A DNA stretch of 17,386 bases from Burkholderia sp. (GTDB lineage Bacteria; Pseudomonadota; Gammaproteobacteria; Burkholderiales; Burkholderiaceae), in contig JAQGMD010000303.1 in the NCBI GenBank assembly GCA_028292565.1, forward strand, positions 1 through 17,386, given 5' to 3'. Below, piece by piece: positions 8,802-17,347 of this stretch. Both the position numbers and the translations under genes were made by a program. Below the pieces are notes generated by a model that saw only the letters and a list, made by a program, of their open reading frames with translations, was not told the DNA's origin and did not search any database. The first letter of the stretch is position 1, and every line of letters starts with the position of its first letter.

Positions 8802-11800
8802 TCGACGATACTCCATGTGGCATATCGAGCAGCTGCGCCGCTATGTTCGCCATGCCGTTGGCCGGTACGGAGATCCAATCCGGCCGGTTGTCCGCTTCAT
8901 AGCATACCTCGTACGCGGACTTTTCCAGCACGAACAGGTTCAGCAAAGATCGCTCGGCTTCCTCGGAAATGGCGAGCGGGCCCGCATGGGCGGCTTCCCG
9001 GTAGGCACTCAGGAACGTCGATTGGGACCGCGGGACAAAGTTACGCAGGATATGCTGCTTGCGCAATTCTTCCGCCTCGCTCAGGTCGCCCGGCCCATGC
9101 ATGCTTGCGAATGCTGCGGCGTAGTCCAGTGAGCGCAGCAAGCCGGCGACGTCGCGCAGAGGACTGGTCTTCTCGCGTCGCTGCTCGAGCGGCTTGGCGG
9201 GTTCTCCCTCGAAGTCGACGATGTACACATCCCCCTGAGCGACCAGCACTTGCCCCAGGTGAAAATCGCCGTGTACCCGGATGCTCAGCGTCCCGACCGC
9301 CGCCGCTGCCAGCGCGTCGATCTTCTCCAGCAATTGCGCGCGTTGCCCGATCAATCGTGTAATCCGGTCTTGCGACTCGACGGTGCTCCAATCGGCTTTA
9401 CGCTGCAAAGCTTCGACCGCTGCCTCGACCTGGCGCCGGGTGCCCGCGGCCCACGCCTTTGCATCCTTTTCGGTAACCTGCCGCGGCGAAAAATCAGGAT
9501 CGTCCGTTGCCGCGGCCAGGGCTGTATGCATCTCGCCGAGGCGACGACCGAGCATGGTCGCCAATGTCGTCAGTTCATTCTGCGGGTCGGAGACTTCAAT
9601 CGGCAGTTCCGAGCCTGGCGCCGTTTCCGGCAGCGCCGCTTTCTGTATCGATAGAGACAAGGTATCGAGCGTCCATTGCCAGGCATCTCCCTGGTTATCG
9701 ATGAACTGCTGCAGCATGATCATCGTGTACTGCGTACCGTCCGCTCCGAAGCGCGTCACTTCGCCGAGCATCTGGGGCGTATTGGCATACCCGAGCAGGG
9801 TGAGGTAGCGGCCCATTTCAGCTTCCGGATGCACACCCGGCGACAGATGGCGTATGAGTTTCAGCACCACCTTGTCATCAGCGATCAGCGAGCTGTTCGA
9901 TTGTTCGGCCGACAACCTGCGGATCACCGGCTTGGCCGACACATCAAGCTTGTCCAGCGCTTCAGTCGGGATGAACCGGATCTCGCCATCCTCGGTCGCA
10001 ATGGTGCTGCGGGCGCGCAACAGGTCTACGATCACAAAGGTGAATGAATCGAGCGCATAGGCATCGGTCAGGAAACCGACATGGCGTCCGCGCCGCACCC
10101 TTGCCAGCGCCAGTTGGTGCGGCAGCGCTGTGACGATGTCTTCTTCCCGGATGTAACCGAATGGAAGCAGATAGCGTTCCGTCCCTGTCGCGGTGGTTGC
10201 TTCAATCTCGGCAAGCATGGTCGGCATCACATCGGGCCGGGCATGGGCGGCCGGCAGGGGGCCGGCCAACGCTATGCGGGTGGACAGCAACTTCTGCTGC
10301 TTGGCGGCGTACCAGCGCCGCTTGGGCAGGTAGGCCGGCAACGCCTCAGTCTCGAGCACGGTGCGCCTCTGCGGATCGAGGATCTCCATGACGCTGTGGC
10401 GCAACACTAACGTCGACAGTTCCGGCAAAGGTTCCGGAGCAGGGGTATGCCACGTCGGCATACTCGATTTCGGCGCCAGCACGAACCAGAAAAAGCCGTA
10501 TGGCGGGAGCGTCAGCTGGTAAGGCAGCTGTCCGATAGGCGGGAATGCCGAGCCGCCTGTCATTTCGACCGGCACCTGGTCGGCATATGCGGACAGGTCC
10601 AGCTCCACTGCCTGGGCGGAACGCGACACATTGGCCACGCACAGGATGGTCTCGACCGAATCGCCTTCATCTCCCTTGTGATACTGCCGCAGATACGCAA
10701 AGATCCGGCGATTGGTCGGATACAGCAATATCATCGTGCCGCGGCTGAATGCGCAGTGCTGTTTGCGCACCGCGATCATGCGCTTCATCCAGTTGAACAG
10801 GGAATGAGGATCGGCGCCCTGTGCTTCCACATTCACCGCCTGATAGCCGTAGAGCGGATCGAGCAGGGGTGGAGAGACCAGCCGGGCCGGATCGGCACGG
10901 GAAAATCCGCCGTTGCGGTCGGGGGTCCATTGCATCGGCGTACGCACCCCATCTCTATCGCCCAAGTGGATGTTGTCGCCCATGCCGATTTCATCGCCGT
11001 AGTAGATGACCGGCGTGCCCGGCATCGACAGCAGCAAGCTGTTCAGCAGTTCCGTGCGCCGCCGGTCGTGTTCCAGCAGTGGCGCCAATCGACGCCTGAT
11101 GCCGAGGTTGATACGCGCGCGCTTTTCGGACGCATAGTGGTCCCACAGATAGTCGCGTTCCTTGTCCGTCACCATTTCGAGCGTCAGTTCATCGTGGTTG
11201 CGCAGGAAGATGGCCCACTGGCAGTCGGGCGGCACTTCCGGCGTCTGCCGCAGAATGTCCGTGATCGGGAAACGATCTTCCTGCGCCAGCGCCATGTACA
11301 TGCGCGGCATCAGCGGGAAGTGGAAGGCCATGTGGCATTCGTCGCTGTCGCCGAAGTAGGGCCGCACATCCTCCGGCCACATATTGGCCTCGGCCAGCAA
11401 CATGCGCCCGGAATAGGCGCGGTCGAGCTCGGCCCTGATCTGCTTGAGCACGGTGTGCGTTTCCGCCAGGTTCTCATTGGTGGTGCCGTCCCGTTCTATC
11501 AGGTAAGGCACGGCATCGAGCCGCAAGCCGTCGACGCCAAGGTCGAGCCAGAACGCCATCACGCCGAGAATGGCCTTGAGCACTTGGGGATTGTCGAAAT
11601 TCAGGTCCGGCTGGTGCGAATAAAAGCGATGCCAGAAAAATGCGTTCGCCACCGGGTCCCAGGTCCAGTTGGATTTCTCGGTATCGCAAAAGATGATGCG
11701 GGTGCCTGCGTACTTCTCGTCGCTATCGGACCAGACATAGAAGTTGCGTGCCGCCGATCCGGGCTTGGACTGGCGTGCGCGCTGGAACCAGGGATGCTGG

Positions 11801-12174
11801 TCGGAGGTATGGTTGATCACCAACTCAGTGATGACCCGCAATCCGCGCTTGTGCGCTTCGGAGATGAACCGTTTGGCGTCGGCCATCGTGCCGTAGTCGG
11901 GATGCACGCCGCGGTAATCGGCAATGTCATATCCATCGTCCCGCCGTGGCGACGGATAGAAGGGCAACAACCAGATGGTGTTGACGCCGAGCCCCTGGAT
12001 GTAATCGAGTTTCTCGATCAGGCCGGCGAAGTCGCCGATGCCGTCGTTGTTCGAGTCAAAAAAAGATTTTACATGCAGCTGATAAATGACCGCATCCTTA
12101 TACCAGAGCGGATCGTTCTTGAACGGTATCCGTTGGGTTTCAGTGCCTAGCCTGATTGAAGTGCGGCGATCCAT
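8794..12174 (-). CDS. treS: Trehalose synthase / maltokinase fusion (TreS-Mak)
   Basis: A bifunctional cytoplasmic enzyme of 1126 residues. The N-terminal GH13_16 part (about 20-570) isomerises trehalose and maltose, with Asp220 (GLRLDAV), Glu262 ([12 protein letters not shown]) and Asp328 (RNHDELTLE). Its start, [19 protein letters not shown], is typical of TreS. The C-terminal part (about 605-1126) is a maltokinase of the Pep2/Mak family, an aminoglycoside-phosphotransferase-like fold, with HGDFHLGQ (968-975) and DFEGEP (987-992). It phosphorylates maltose to maltose-1-phosphate, the GlgE donor, so the fusion places the intermediate maltose in one polypeptide. The frame runs on upstream to 12330, but the start at 12174 has AGGA seven bases ahead, lies two bases after the glgE stop and fits the family N-terminus. 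The 3' end overlaps glgB. Confidence 0.95.
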   Translation of the reverse strand: MDRRTSIRLGTETQRIPFKNDPLWYKDAVIYQLHVKSFFDSNNDGIGDFAGLIEKLDYIQGLGVNTIWLLPFYPSPRRDDGYDIADYRGVHPDYGTMADAKRFISEAHKRGLRVITELVINHTSDQHPWFQRARQSKPGSAARNFYVWSDSDEKYAGTRIIFCDTEKSNWTWDPVANAFFWHRFYSHQPDLNFDNPQVLKAILGVMAFWLDLGVDGLRLDAVPYLIERDGTTNENLAETHTVLKQIRAELDRAYSGRMLLAEANMWPEDVRPYFGDSDECHMAFHFPLMPRMYMALAQEDRFPITDILRQTPEVPPDCQWAIFLRNHDELTLEMVTDKERDYLWDHYASEKRARINLGIRRRLAPLLEHDRRRTELLNSLLLSMPGTPVIYYGDEIGMGDNIHLGDRDGVRTPMQWTPDRNGGFSRADPARLVSPPLLDPLYGYQAVNVEAQGADPHSLFNWMKRMIAVRKQHCAFSRGTMILLYPTNRRIFAYLRQYHKGDEGDSVETILCVANVSRSAQAVELDLSAYADQVPVEMTGGSAFPPIGQLPYQLTLPPYGFFWFVLAPKSSMPTWHTPAPEPLPELSTLVLRHSVMEILDPQRRTVLETEALPAYLPKRRWYAAKQQKLLSTRIALAGPLPAAHARPDVMPTMLAEIEATTATGTERYLLPFGYIREEDIVTALPHQLALARVRRGRHVGFLTDAYALDSFTFVIVDLLRARSTIATEDGEIRFIPTEALDKLDVSAKPVIRRLSAEQSNSSLIADDKVVLKLIRHLSPGVHPEAEMGRYLTLLGYANTPQMLGEVTRFGADGTQYTMIMLQQFIDNQGDAWQWTLDTLSLSIQKAALPETAPGSELPIEVSDPQNELTTLATMLGRRLGEMHTALAAATDDPDFSPRQVTEKDAKAWAAGTRRQVEAAVEALQRKADWSTVESQDRITRLIGQRAQLLEKIDALAAAAVGTLSIRVHGDFHLGQVLVAQGDVYIVDFEGEPAKPLEQRREKTSPLRDVAGLLRSLDYAAAFASMHGPGDLSEAEELRKQHILRNFVPRSQSTFLSAYREAAHAGPLAISEEAERSLLNLFVLEKSAYEVCYEADNRPDWISVPANGMANIAAQLLDMPHGVSSNE
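8811..8814 (-). promoter_or_regulatory. Ribosome-binding site of glgB
   Basis: GGAG on the minus strand, nine bases before the ATG at 8801 and inside the 3' end of treS-mak. It overlaps the alternative ATG at 8816 (ATGGAG), so it can only serve the downstream start. Confidence 0.65.
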
Positions 12175-12176
12175 GT

Positions 12177-15100
12177 TCACATCCTGTTTTGTCGAATACG
12201 CCATATCGCATAGGGGGCGACGAACGGGTCCAGCCTGATTTGCTGGAACTTGCCATGCCAGGTCAGGCGGCCCCCCGCGATAAGATCTTCCGCCTCCAGC
12301 GCGCCATCGTCCGGCAAGCCGAATTCCCATAGCGGCAATTCGATGGTGGCCTCCTGGGCCGAATGCGGATCGAGGTTGATGGCAACCATGACTACGTTGT
12401 CGCCGAATGGCCGGGAGCTGCTGACCGGCGCGGTGGACTTGATGAAGTAAAGAATGTGGTCATTGGACGCGTTCAGGAAACGGATGCCGAGATGCGACTG
12501 CAGCGCCGCGTTCTCCTTGCGGATCCGATTCAGCACGCTGATCTCATGGATGATGTTGCCCGGACGATGCCAGTCCCACGCCCGGATCTCGTATTTTTCC
12601 GAGTCCAGGTATTCTTCCTTGCCCGGCACGGGCGCGCCTTCGCACAATTCGAAGCCACTGTACATGCCCCATAGTCCGGACAGCGTCGTTGCCAGTGCGG
12701 CCCGGATCAGGAAGCCGGGACGGCCGGAACGCTGAAGAAAGGTCGGATTGATATCGGGCGTATTGACGAAGAAGTGCGGACGAAAATATTCGCGCACGGC
12801 GGTGGTCGTCAGTTCCGTCATGTATTCCGTGAACTCTTCCTTTGAGTGACGCCAGGTGAAATAGGTATACGACTGCGCATAGCCGATCTTGGCGAGGCGG
12901 TACATCATCTTCGGCCGGGTAAATGCCTCCGACAGGAAGATGGTATCGGGATGGCTGCTGCGTATATCGGCAATCATCCATTCCCAGAACGGCAATGGCT
13001 TGGTATGCGGATTGTCGACGCGGAAAACGCGTACCCCTTCACGCACCCAGAACAGGACCACATCACGCAATGCGATCCACAGGCCCGGCACGGCGCCGGG
13101 TGCGTAGAAATCGACGTTGACGATGTCCTGGTACTTCTTCGGCGGGTTTTCCGCATAGCGTATCGAGCCGTCGGGGCGCCAGGCGAACCATTCGGGATGC
13201 TGCTTCAACCACGGATGATCCGGCGAGCACTGAATCGCGAAGTCCAGCGCCAGTTCCAGGCCGTGCTTCGCCGCTTCGTCGCGCAGGTGGCGGAAGTCGT
13301 CGAGCGTTCCGAGTTCCGGGTGGATCGCGTCGTGCCCACCGTCCGCGGATCCGATGGCATATGGGCTGCCGGGGTCGGTGGGTGATGGCGTCAGGCTGTT
13401 ATTGCGGCCTTTGCGGTGTTTGCTGCCGATCGGGTGGATCGGCGTGAAATACAGCGTATCGAAACCCATCGCCTGGATTTCGGGGAGGCGACGGATGACG
13501 TCGGCGAAGGTGCCGTGCCGCGCCGGGTCCCCGCTTTGTGAACGCGGGAACAGCTCGTACCAGCTGGAGAAACGCGCAGCTGTGCGGTCCACATCGATGC
13601 GCAATGGCGGATCCTGGCGTACCGCGAAAGGACGCGGATCAGCGACTTCCATCGCCTCTTTGACAGGTTCGGACAGCAGTGCCGCAACGCGATCGGTGTC
13701 GCTGGTTTTTGAGGCCTTCAAAGTCTTTGCCACGGACCGCAAAGTCTCTGCGGCATGCGTCAGCTTCTTCTCTTTTGCATACGTCGCAGCCGCTTCGACC
13801 AGCAAGCGTCCTTCCTCGAGTTCGACTGCGACATTTAACCCGGCAGTGGTTTTCTTTTCCAGCTCGTCACGATAAGTCGCGAAAGCATCGCGCCAGGCCT
13901 CCACCGAAAAGAAGTGTCTGCCTATGCGGGTGAGCGGGAGCGTCGCGGCCCATCTGTCGTTGGCAACGAAATGCATGCGCATCTGCTGCCATTCGGGCTC
14001 GTCCGCGGCACGCCACAGGAGGTTGACGGCCAGCTTGTCGTGTCCGTCCATGAATACATCGGCCTCAATCGCGACCGCATCGCCTATTGCCCGCTTTACC
14101 GGAAAGAGGCCGTCGTCTACCGAGGGCGTAATGGCTTCGATCGCGATACGCGCCGAACGCGCTGCCGCCGCAACGCCGCGATCGGATTCGTGAGCCTCGG
14201 TCAGGATCGGCGCCATCCTGCGGGCAACGAATAGCTGCAGTTCCGCAGCTCCTAGTTCGAGCGGCCCTTTGGTGTCGATATCGGATGCCGGCCAGATGCG
14301 TTCGCTCCGGACGTATCCATCGGTGCGTTCGAGCAGCCGCGTCTCGTCGACTGCGCAGGAATGCTGGGTATCGGCATTCGCGACGATTAATAGTGCCTTG
14401 TCCGTTCCGCGTTGGCTGACTCCGTAACGTAGCAGCACGGCGAGGCCGGAATCGATGCCGCGCGCGATACGCAGTCGTCCGCTACGAAACGCCGCGCCAT
14501 TGGAGGCGATGAATTCATTGGCACTCGCTATGTCGCCGGAGAGGTCGTGAACTGCGTTGGCACTCAACCAGTCGGCGTGCGACTGATTGCCGGGCGGGCG
14601 CGAAATGCCATATTCGAATCCCATCGGCATCAGGATGCCGTTCCCGATCGCTGCGGCAAGGCGCAATGCACGCTGGTACAACCGGCGACGGGCATCGGTA
14701 TCGTCATTCGTGGTGACATTGGCAATGATCGGCTGGTCAGGGCTGTCGGGAAAGGCTATAGGCGGGGCGATACGGTCTAGCCGTGCCAGTTCCTCTGCCA
14801 GCCAACCCGACCGATAATCCCACCAGGCGCCCGAGGAAAAAGTGGCGTCAAATCCGCAACCCGGCAGCCCCTCGAGTTGCTGCGCCGTGCATCCGGGTGT
14901 CCAGGCGAGGAAGCGCACCGAGGGGTCGGCCGCTTTGACTGCCGCGATCAGCTTTTTCCAGAAGTGTGGCGGGGTCGATGCAAGTTCCATGCACCGGAAG
15001 CCGGTGACGCCCGCATCGACCCAGGAATGCAGGCGTCGAGACCAATATCCGAGGACTTCTTCGGCTATCCGCGGCTGATCGAGACGAAGCGTGCGACGGG

Positions 15101-15398
15101 TGTAACGTCCCGGCGTTTTGCGCGGATCTGGAAGCTGGTCGCCGTCATCGCTTGAGAACCAGTCCGGGCGGCTCGCTCCGACGTCAGCGAGATCCAGGTC
15201 GATGAGCAGGCGGAGCTTCTTGCGCTTGCACATGCGCGACAACTCTTCCTGCTCGAGCTGTGCAGGTATGAGCAGATGGTCAAAGCCCATCTGTATGCAT
15301 CTGTCGAGATGCATATCAAGCTCTGATATCGGGCCAACAAGGTCCGACCGCAGATAGAAAATCCTGGGAAGAAAAGGCGCCGACACAGCCGACGTCAT
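12177..15398 (-). CDS. glgE: Alpha-1,4-glucan:maltose-1-phosphate maltosyltransferase GlgE, extended form
   Basis: GlgE transfers maltose from maltose-1-phosphate to the end of an alpha-1,4-glucan. Of 1073 residues, about 416-1073 match a complete GlgE (usual length near 660-700): N-domain start ARIAIEAITPSVDDG, then a GH13_3 barrel with nucleophile Asp795 (FRVDNPHTKP), acid Glu824 (FLSEAFTRP) and Asp882 (NTPDINP). Residues 1-415 are an extra domain resembling a GH13 barrel. It has GFRCM (133-137) where active enzymes have GFRxD, FLAWTPG (163-169) where an acid Glu is expected, and a retained TTND near 229-232, so it is probably catalytically inactive. Similar long GlgE proteins are, from memory, known in Burkholderiales. 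The start at 15398 has GAGG six bases ahead; an ATG five codons upstream (15413) has none. It is the first gene of the operon. Confidence 0.93.
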   Translation of the reverse strand: MTSAVSAPFLPRIFYLRSDLVGPISELDMHLDRCIQMGFDHLLIPAQLEQEELSRMCKRKKLRLLIDLDLADVGASRPDWFSSDDGDQLPDPRKTPGRYTRRTLRLDQPRIAEEVLGYWSRRLHSWVDAGVTGFRCMELASTPPHFWKKLIAAVKAADPSVRFLAWTPGCTAQQLEGLPGCGFDATFSSGAWWDYRSGWLAEELARLDRIAPPIAFPDSPDQPIIANVTTNDDTDARRRLYQRALRLAAAIGNGILMPMGFEYGISRPPGNQSHADWLSANAVHDLSGDIASANEFIASNGAAFRSGRLRIARGIDSGLAVLLRYGVSQRGTDKALLIVANADTQHSCAVDETRLLERTDGYVRSERIWPASDIDTKGPLELGAAELQLFVARRMAPILTEAHESDRGVAAAARSARIAIEAITPSVDDGLFPVKRAIGDAVAIEADVFMDGHDKLAVNLLWRAADEPEWQQMRMHFVANDRWAATLPLTRIGRHFFSVEAWRDAFATYRDELEKKTTAGLNVAVELEEGRLLVEAAATYAKEKKLTHAAETLRSVAKTLKASKTSDTDRVAALLSEPVKEAMEVADPRPFAVRQDPPLRIDVDRTAARFSSWYELFPRSQSGDPARHGTFADVIRRLPEIQAMGFDTLYFTPIHPIGSKHRKGRNNSLTPSPTDPGSPYAIGSADGGHDAIHPELGTLDDFRHLRDEAAKHGLELALDFAIQCSPDHPWLKQHPEWFAWRPDGSIRYAENPPKKYQDIVNVDFYAPGAVPGLWIALRDVVLFWVREGVRVFRVDNPHTKPLPFWEWMIADIRSSHPDTIFLSEAFTRPKMMYRLAKIGYAQSYTYFTWRHSKEEFTEYMTELTTTAVREYFRPHFFVNTPDINPTFLQRSGRPGFLIRAALATTLSGLWGMYSGFELCEGAPVPGKEEYLDSEKYEIRAWDWHRPGNIIHEISVLNRIRKENAALQSHLGIRFLNASNDHILYFIKSTAPVSSSRPFGDNVVMVAINLDPHSAQEATIELPLWEFGLPDDGALEAEDLIAGGRLTWHGKFQQIRLDPFVAPYAIWRIRQNRM
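12182..12185 (-). promoter_or_regulatory. Ribosome-binding site of treS-mak
   Basis: AGGA on the minus strand, seven bases before the ATG at 12174 and inside the last codons of glgE. It decides this start over longer in-frame extensions into glgE. Confidence 0.6.
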
Positions 15399-15404
15399 GA
15401 CGCA

Positions 15405-15408
15405 CCTC
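15405..15408 (-). promoter_or_regulatory. Ribosome-binding site of glgE
   Basis: GAGG within AGAGGTG on the minus strand, six bases before the ATG at 15398. It favours that start over the in-frame ATG at 15413. Confidence 0.7.
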
Positions 15409-15508
15409 TGCATTCAAGTGGAACGGGTGGAAAGTTGACTGTTGCCTATCATTGAGCAATCCGAGGTGCAATTTGTTCCAGAAAGTCATTCAAAAAAGTA
15501 ATCCCGTT

Positions 15509-15532
15509 GCGCGAGCGCGAGCGCGAATGCGA
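15509..15532. repeat. Short tandem hexamer run (GCGCGA x3 plus ATGCGA)
   Basis: Three perfect GCGCGA units (15509-15526) are followed by a degenerate ATGCGA (15527-15532), immediately before the inverted repeat. It may be a slippage-prone tract. No function is assigned. Confidence 0.6.
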
Positions 15533-15560
15533 TTCCGCAAATAATCATTTCCTTGCGGAA
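15533..15560. promoter_or_regulatory. Perfect inverted repeat, candidate operator
   Basis: TTCCGCAA (15533-15540) and TTGCGGAA (15553-15560) form a perfect 8-bp inverted repeat with a 12-base spacer. The half-site centres are 20 bp apart, about two helical turns, as expected for a dimeric regulator. It lies in the divergent control region, 135-162 bp upstream of glgE and 72-99 bp upstream of the alpha-glucosidase start. The regulator is unknown, and a hairpin in a leader transcript is an alternative. Confidence 0.45.
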
Positions 15561-15621
15561 CAAAAGTGGCATGTGGCAATCTACCGCAAGTCACGTTCCG
15601 ACGGTGTGCACCAACGTTTAA

Positions 15622-15627
15622 GAGGGG
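15622..15627 (+). promoter_or_regulatory. Ribosome-binding site of the alpha-glucosidase gene
   Basis: GAGGGG ends four bases before the ATG at 15632 (GAGG spaced six). This site selects that ATG over the in-frame TTG/GTG-type extension that reaches back to 15566. Confidence 0.7.
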
Positions 15628-15631
15628 CTTC

Positions 15632-17185
15632 ATGATTATTTACCAGGTATACCCGAGAAGTTTCCAGGATTCCAATAACGACGGTATCGGCGACCTCGCG
15701 GGTCTGGAACGGCGACTTCCGTACATTAAGAGCCTCGGCGTCGACGCCGTGTGGATCAGCCCCTTCTTCCAGTCGCCGATGAAGGACTTCGGTTACGACG
15801 TCTCCGATTACCGGCAAGTCGATCCCATCTTCGGAACGATGGAAGACTTGCGGAGCATGATGGAGTGCGCCCGTCGGCTGGAACTCGGCGTGATTGTCGA
15901 CATGGTGATCTCCCACACTTCGGAAGAGCACGCCTGGTTCAGGCAAAGCCGCGCCAAAGAAAATGACAGGTCCGACTGGTACCTTTGGGCCGACCCCAAG
16001 CCTGACGGGAGTCCGCCCAACAACTGGGTATCGGTTTTCGGCGGCACCGCGTGGCGGTGGGATGCGGAGCGGCGCCAGTATTATTTCCACTCATTCCTGT
16101 CCAGCCAGCCGGACCTGAACATGCACCATCCGGCGGTGCAGGAGCAGGTTCTGGCTGAGATGAAGTACTGGCTCGACATGGGCGTGTCCGGATTCCGTTT
16201 TGATGCCTGCAACCATATTTTCCAGGACCAGTTGTTACGCGATAACCCGCCGCGTGAGGACAACAGCTCTGCGCTTCATCCTTATGGTTTCCAGGTGCAC
16301 GTCTATGATCAGGCTCGTCCTGAGATGCTGCCCTTTCTCGAGAGAATACGCAGCCTGCTCGACCAGTACTGCGCGTTCAGCCTGGCCGAAGTGGGCGGGC
16401 ACGATGCGCTGAAGCTCATGGGCGAGTACACCGGCGCAACGCGCCTGCATTCCGCCTACAGCTTTTCCATGATGACGCCCGACAGCAGCGCGGCGCATGT
16501 AAGGAAGGTGATTGCCACGTTAGAGGAATCGATCACGGAACCGGCCGTTGCCTGCTATGCATTGAGTAACCATGACAAGCCCCGTGTGGCTACGCGCTGG
16601 TTACAAGGCAGGGACCGCGTCGAGACGGCAAAGGAAATGCTCGCCTTGTTGTTCTCAATGAAAGGCGACATCTGTCTCTATCAGGGCGAGGAGTTGGGCT
16701 TGCCCGAAGCAAGCGTGCCGTTCGAGCGGCTCCAGGATCCGTTCGGCAAGTCTTTCTGGCCCAAGTTCAAGGGCCGCGATGGGTGCCGCACGCCGATGCC
16801 CTGGACCGGCGCGGCCGGTTGCGGATTCAGCGAGGGCGAACCCTGGCTGCCGTTGGACGAGGTCCATCGGGAACTCAGTGTTGAAAGCCAGGATAAGCGC
16901 GCGAATTCGGTACTGAATTTTGCGCGGCAGGTCATTGCGCTGCGCAAGGCGCGTCCTGAATTGGACAAGGGCTCCATTCATCTTCTTGACGCGCCGGACG
17001 GGGTGCTCGCGTTTTCCAGGCGGTTTGAAGAGCGGGCGCTCATTTGTCTGTTCAATATGGACGTCGCACCAAAACGGGTTTCTTCCTTGCCCTTTAGCGG
17101 GATGGTCCTGGGCCAGCATGCGGAAATAGACAAGCAACGGGTTACGCTCGGGGTTAGCGGGTTTTGTTTTCTTGAGGCGGTGTAG
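15632..17185 (+). CDS. GH13 alpha-glucosidase (probably GH13_23)
   Basis: A retaining alpha-glucosidase-type GH13 enzyme of 517 residues, likely acting on maltose or other short alpha-glucosides in the cytoplasm, since no signal peptide is seen. The protein opens directly at strand 1 ([20 protein letters not shown]). Later landmarks are DMVISH (90-95), nucleophile Asp191 (GFRFDACNH), acid Glu253 (LAEVGG) and Asp315 (SNHDKPR). GFRFDACNH followed by LLRDNPP resembles proteobacterial alpha-glucosidases of subfamily 23. Relatives usually have some 10-15 residues before IYQVYPRSF (often WWRGA); the upstream in-frame codons do not encode these, so the N-terminus is short. It is divergent from the glgE operon, which suggests shared control and a role in breaking down or supplying maltose. 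Trehalose-6-phosphate hydrolase or oligo-1,6-glucosidase activity cannot be excluded from motifs alone. Confidence 0.87.
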   Translation: MIIYQVYPRSFQDSNNDGIGDLAGLERRLPYIKSLGVDAVWISPFFQSPMKDFGYDVSDYRQVDPIFGTMEDLRSMMECARRLELGVIVDMVISHTSEEHAWFRQSRAKENDRSDWYLWADPKPDGSPPNNWVSVFGGTAWRWDAERRQYYFHSFLSSQPDLNMHHPAVQEQVLAEMKYWLDMGVSGFRFDACNHIFQDQLLRDNPPREDNSSALHPYGFQVHVYDQARPEMLPFLERIRSLLDQYCAFSLAEVGGHDALKLMGEYTGATRLHSAYSFSMMTPDSSAAHVRKVIATLEESITEPAVACYALSNHDKPRVATRWLQGRDRVETAKEMLALLFSMKGDICLYQGEELGLPEASVPFERLQDPFGKSFWPKFKGRDGCRTPMPWTGAAGCGFSEGEPWLPLDEVHRELSVESQDKRANSVLNFARQVIALRKARPELDKGSIHLLDAPDGVLAFSRRFEERALICLFNMDVAPKRVSSLPFSGMVLGQHAEIDKQRVTLGVSGFCFLEAV

Positions 17186-17202
17186 CGGCGGCCCAATAAC
17201 GG

Positions 17203-17226
17203 GGATCCCCGCGGAGGCGGGGATCC
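17203..17226. repeat. Perfect 10-bp hairpin after the alpha-glucosidase stop
   Basis: GGATCCCCGC (17203-17212) and GCGGGGATCC (17217-17226) pair perfectly around loop GGAG, 18 bases after the stop codon. There is no following T-tract, so it is not a classical intrinsic terminator, though it may protect the mRNA 3' end. Short GC-rich palindromes of this form are commonly dispersed in proteobacterial genomes; copy number cannot be judged here. Confidence 0.6.
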
Positions 17227-17329
17227 AGAGATGCACCACTGTCGCCATTTATCGGGATAAGGCGCCGCGCAGGAATAAGTTGGGCAATTTGGCGGCCGTC
17301 GCGGGATGCGGTGCAAGGCGTGAGGAGGA

Positions 17330-17347
17330 GCCATAGCGAGCTATGGC
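17330..17347. repeat. 8-bp palindrome GCCATAGC-GA-GCTATGGC
   Basis: GCCATAGC (17330-17337) and GCTATGGC (17340-17347) are exact reverse complements with a two-base centre. The flanks are purine-rich on the left (GTGAGGAGGA) and carry GACGACGAG on the right, pairing only partly. It lies in the non-coding right end, where no gene is visible. It could be part of a dispersed repeat or an extended hairpin that continues past the window. Confidence 0.5.

Larger units (their letters stand above)
15399..15631. promoter_or_regulatory. Divergent promoter region between glgE and the alpha-glucosidase gene
   Basis: These 233 bp separate two outward-facing carbohydrate genes and must hold the promoter of the glgE operon and probably that of the alpha-glucosidase. 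It is more AT-rich than the genes. I see no strong -35/-10 pair on either strand, so no core promoter is assigned. It holds the inverted repeat at 15533-15560, a GCGCGA hexamer run at 15509-15532, and two oppositely oriented TTTGTTCC motifs (15472-15479, and 15557-15564 on the minus strand). Confidence 0.6.

Noticed and set aside
10447..12150. A 567-codon open frame on the plus strand
   Set aside because: It lies wholly antisense to the treS part, its translation is rich in Arg, His and Gln without any recognisable domain, and such shadow frames are common in GC-rich genes.
12175..12330. A 52-codon N-terminal extension of treS-mak
   Set aside because: It would lie inside glgE, its sequence does not resemble TreS, and a good AGGA site precedes the inner ATG at 12174.
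15574..15588. A possible sigma-54 site TGGCAATCTACCGCA upstream of the alpha-glucosidase
   Set aside because: The downstream element reads CGCA rather than TTGC, and the GG-to-GC spacing is one base short, so it cannot be called as a -24/-12 promoter.
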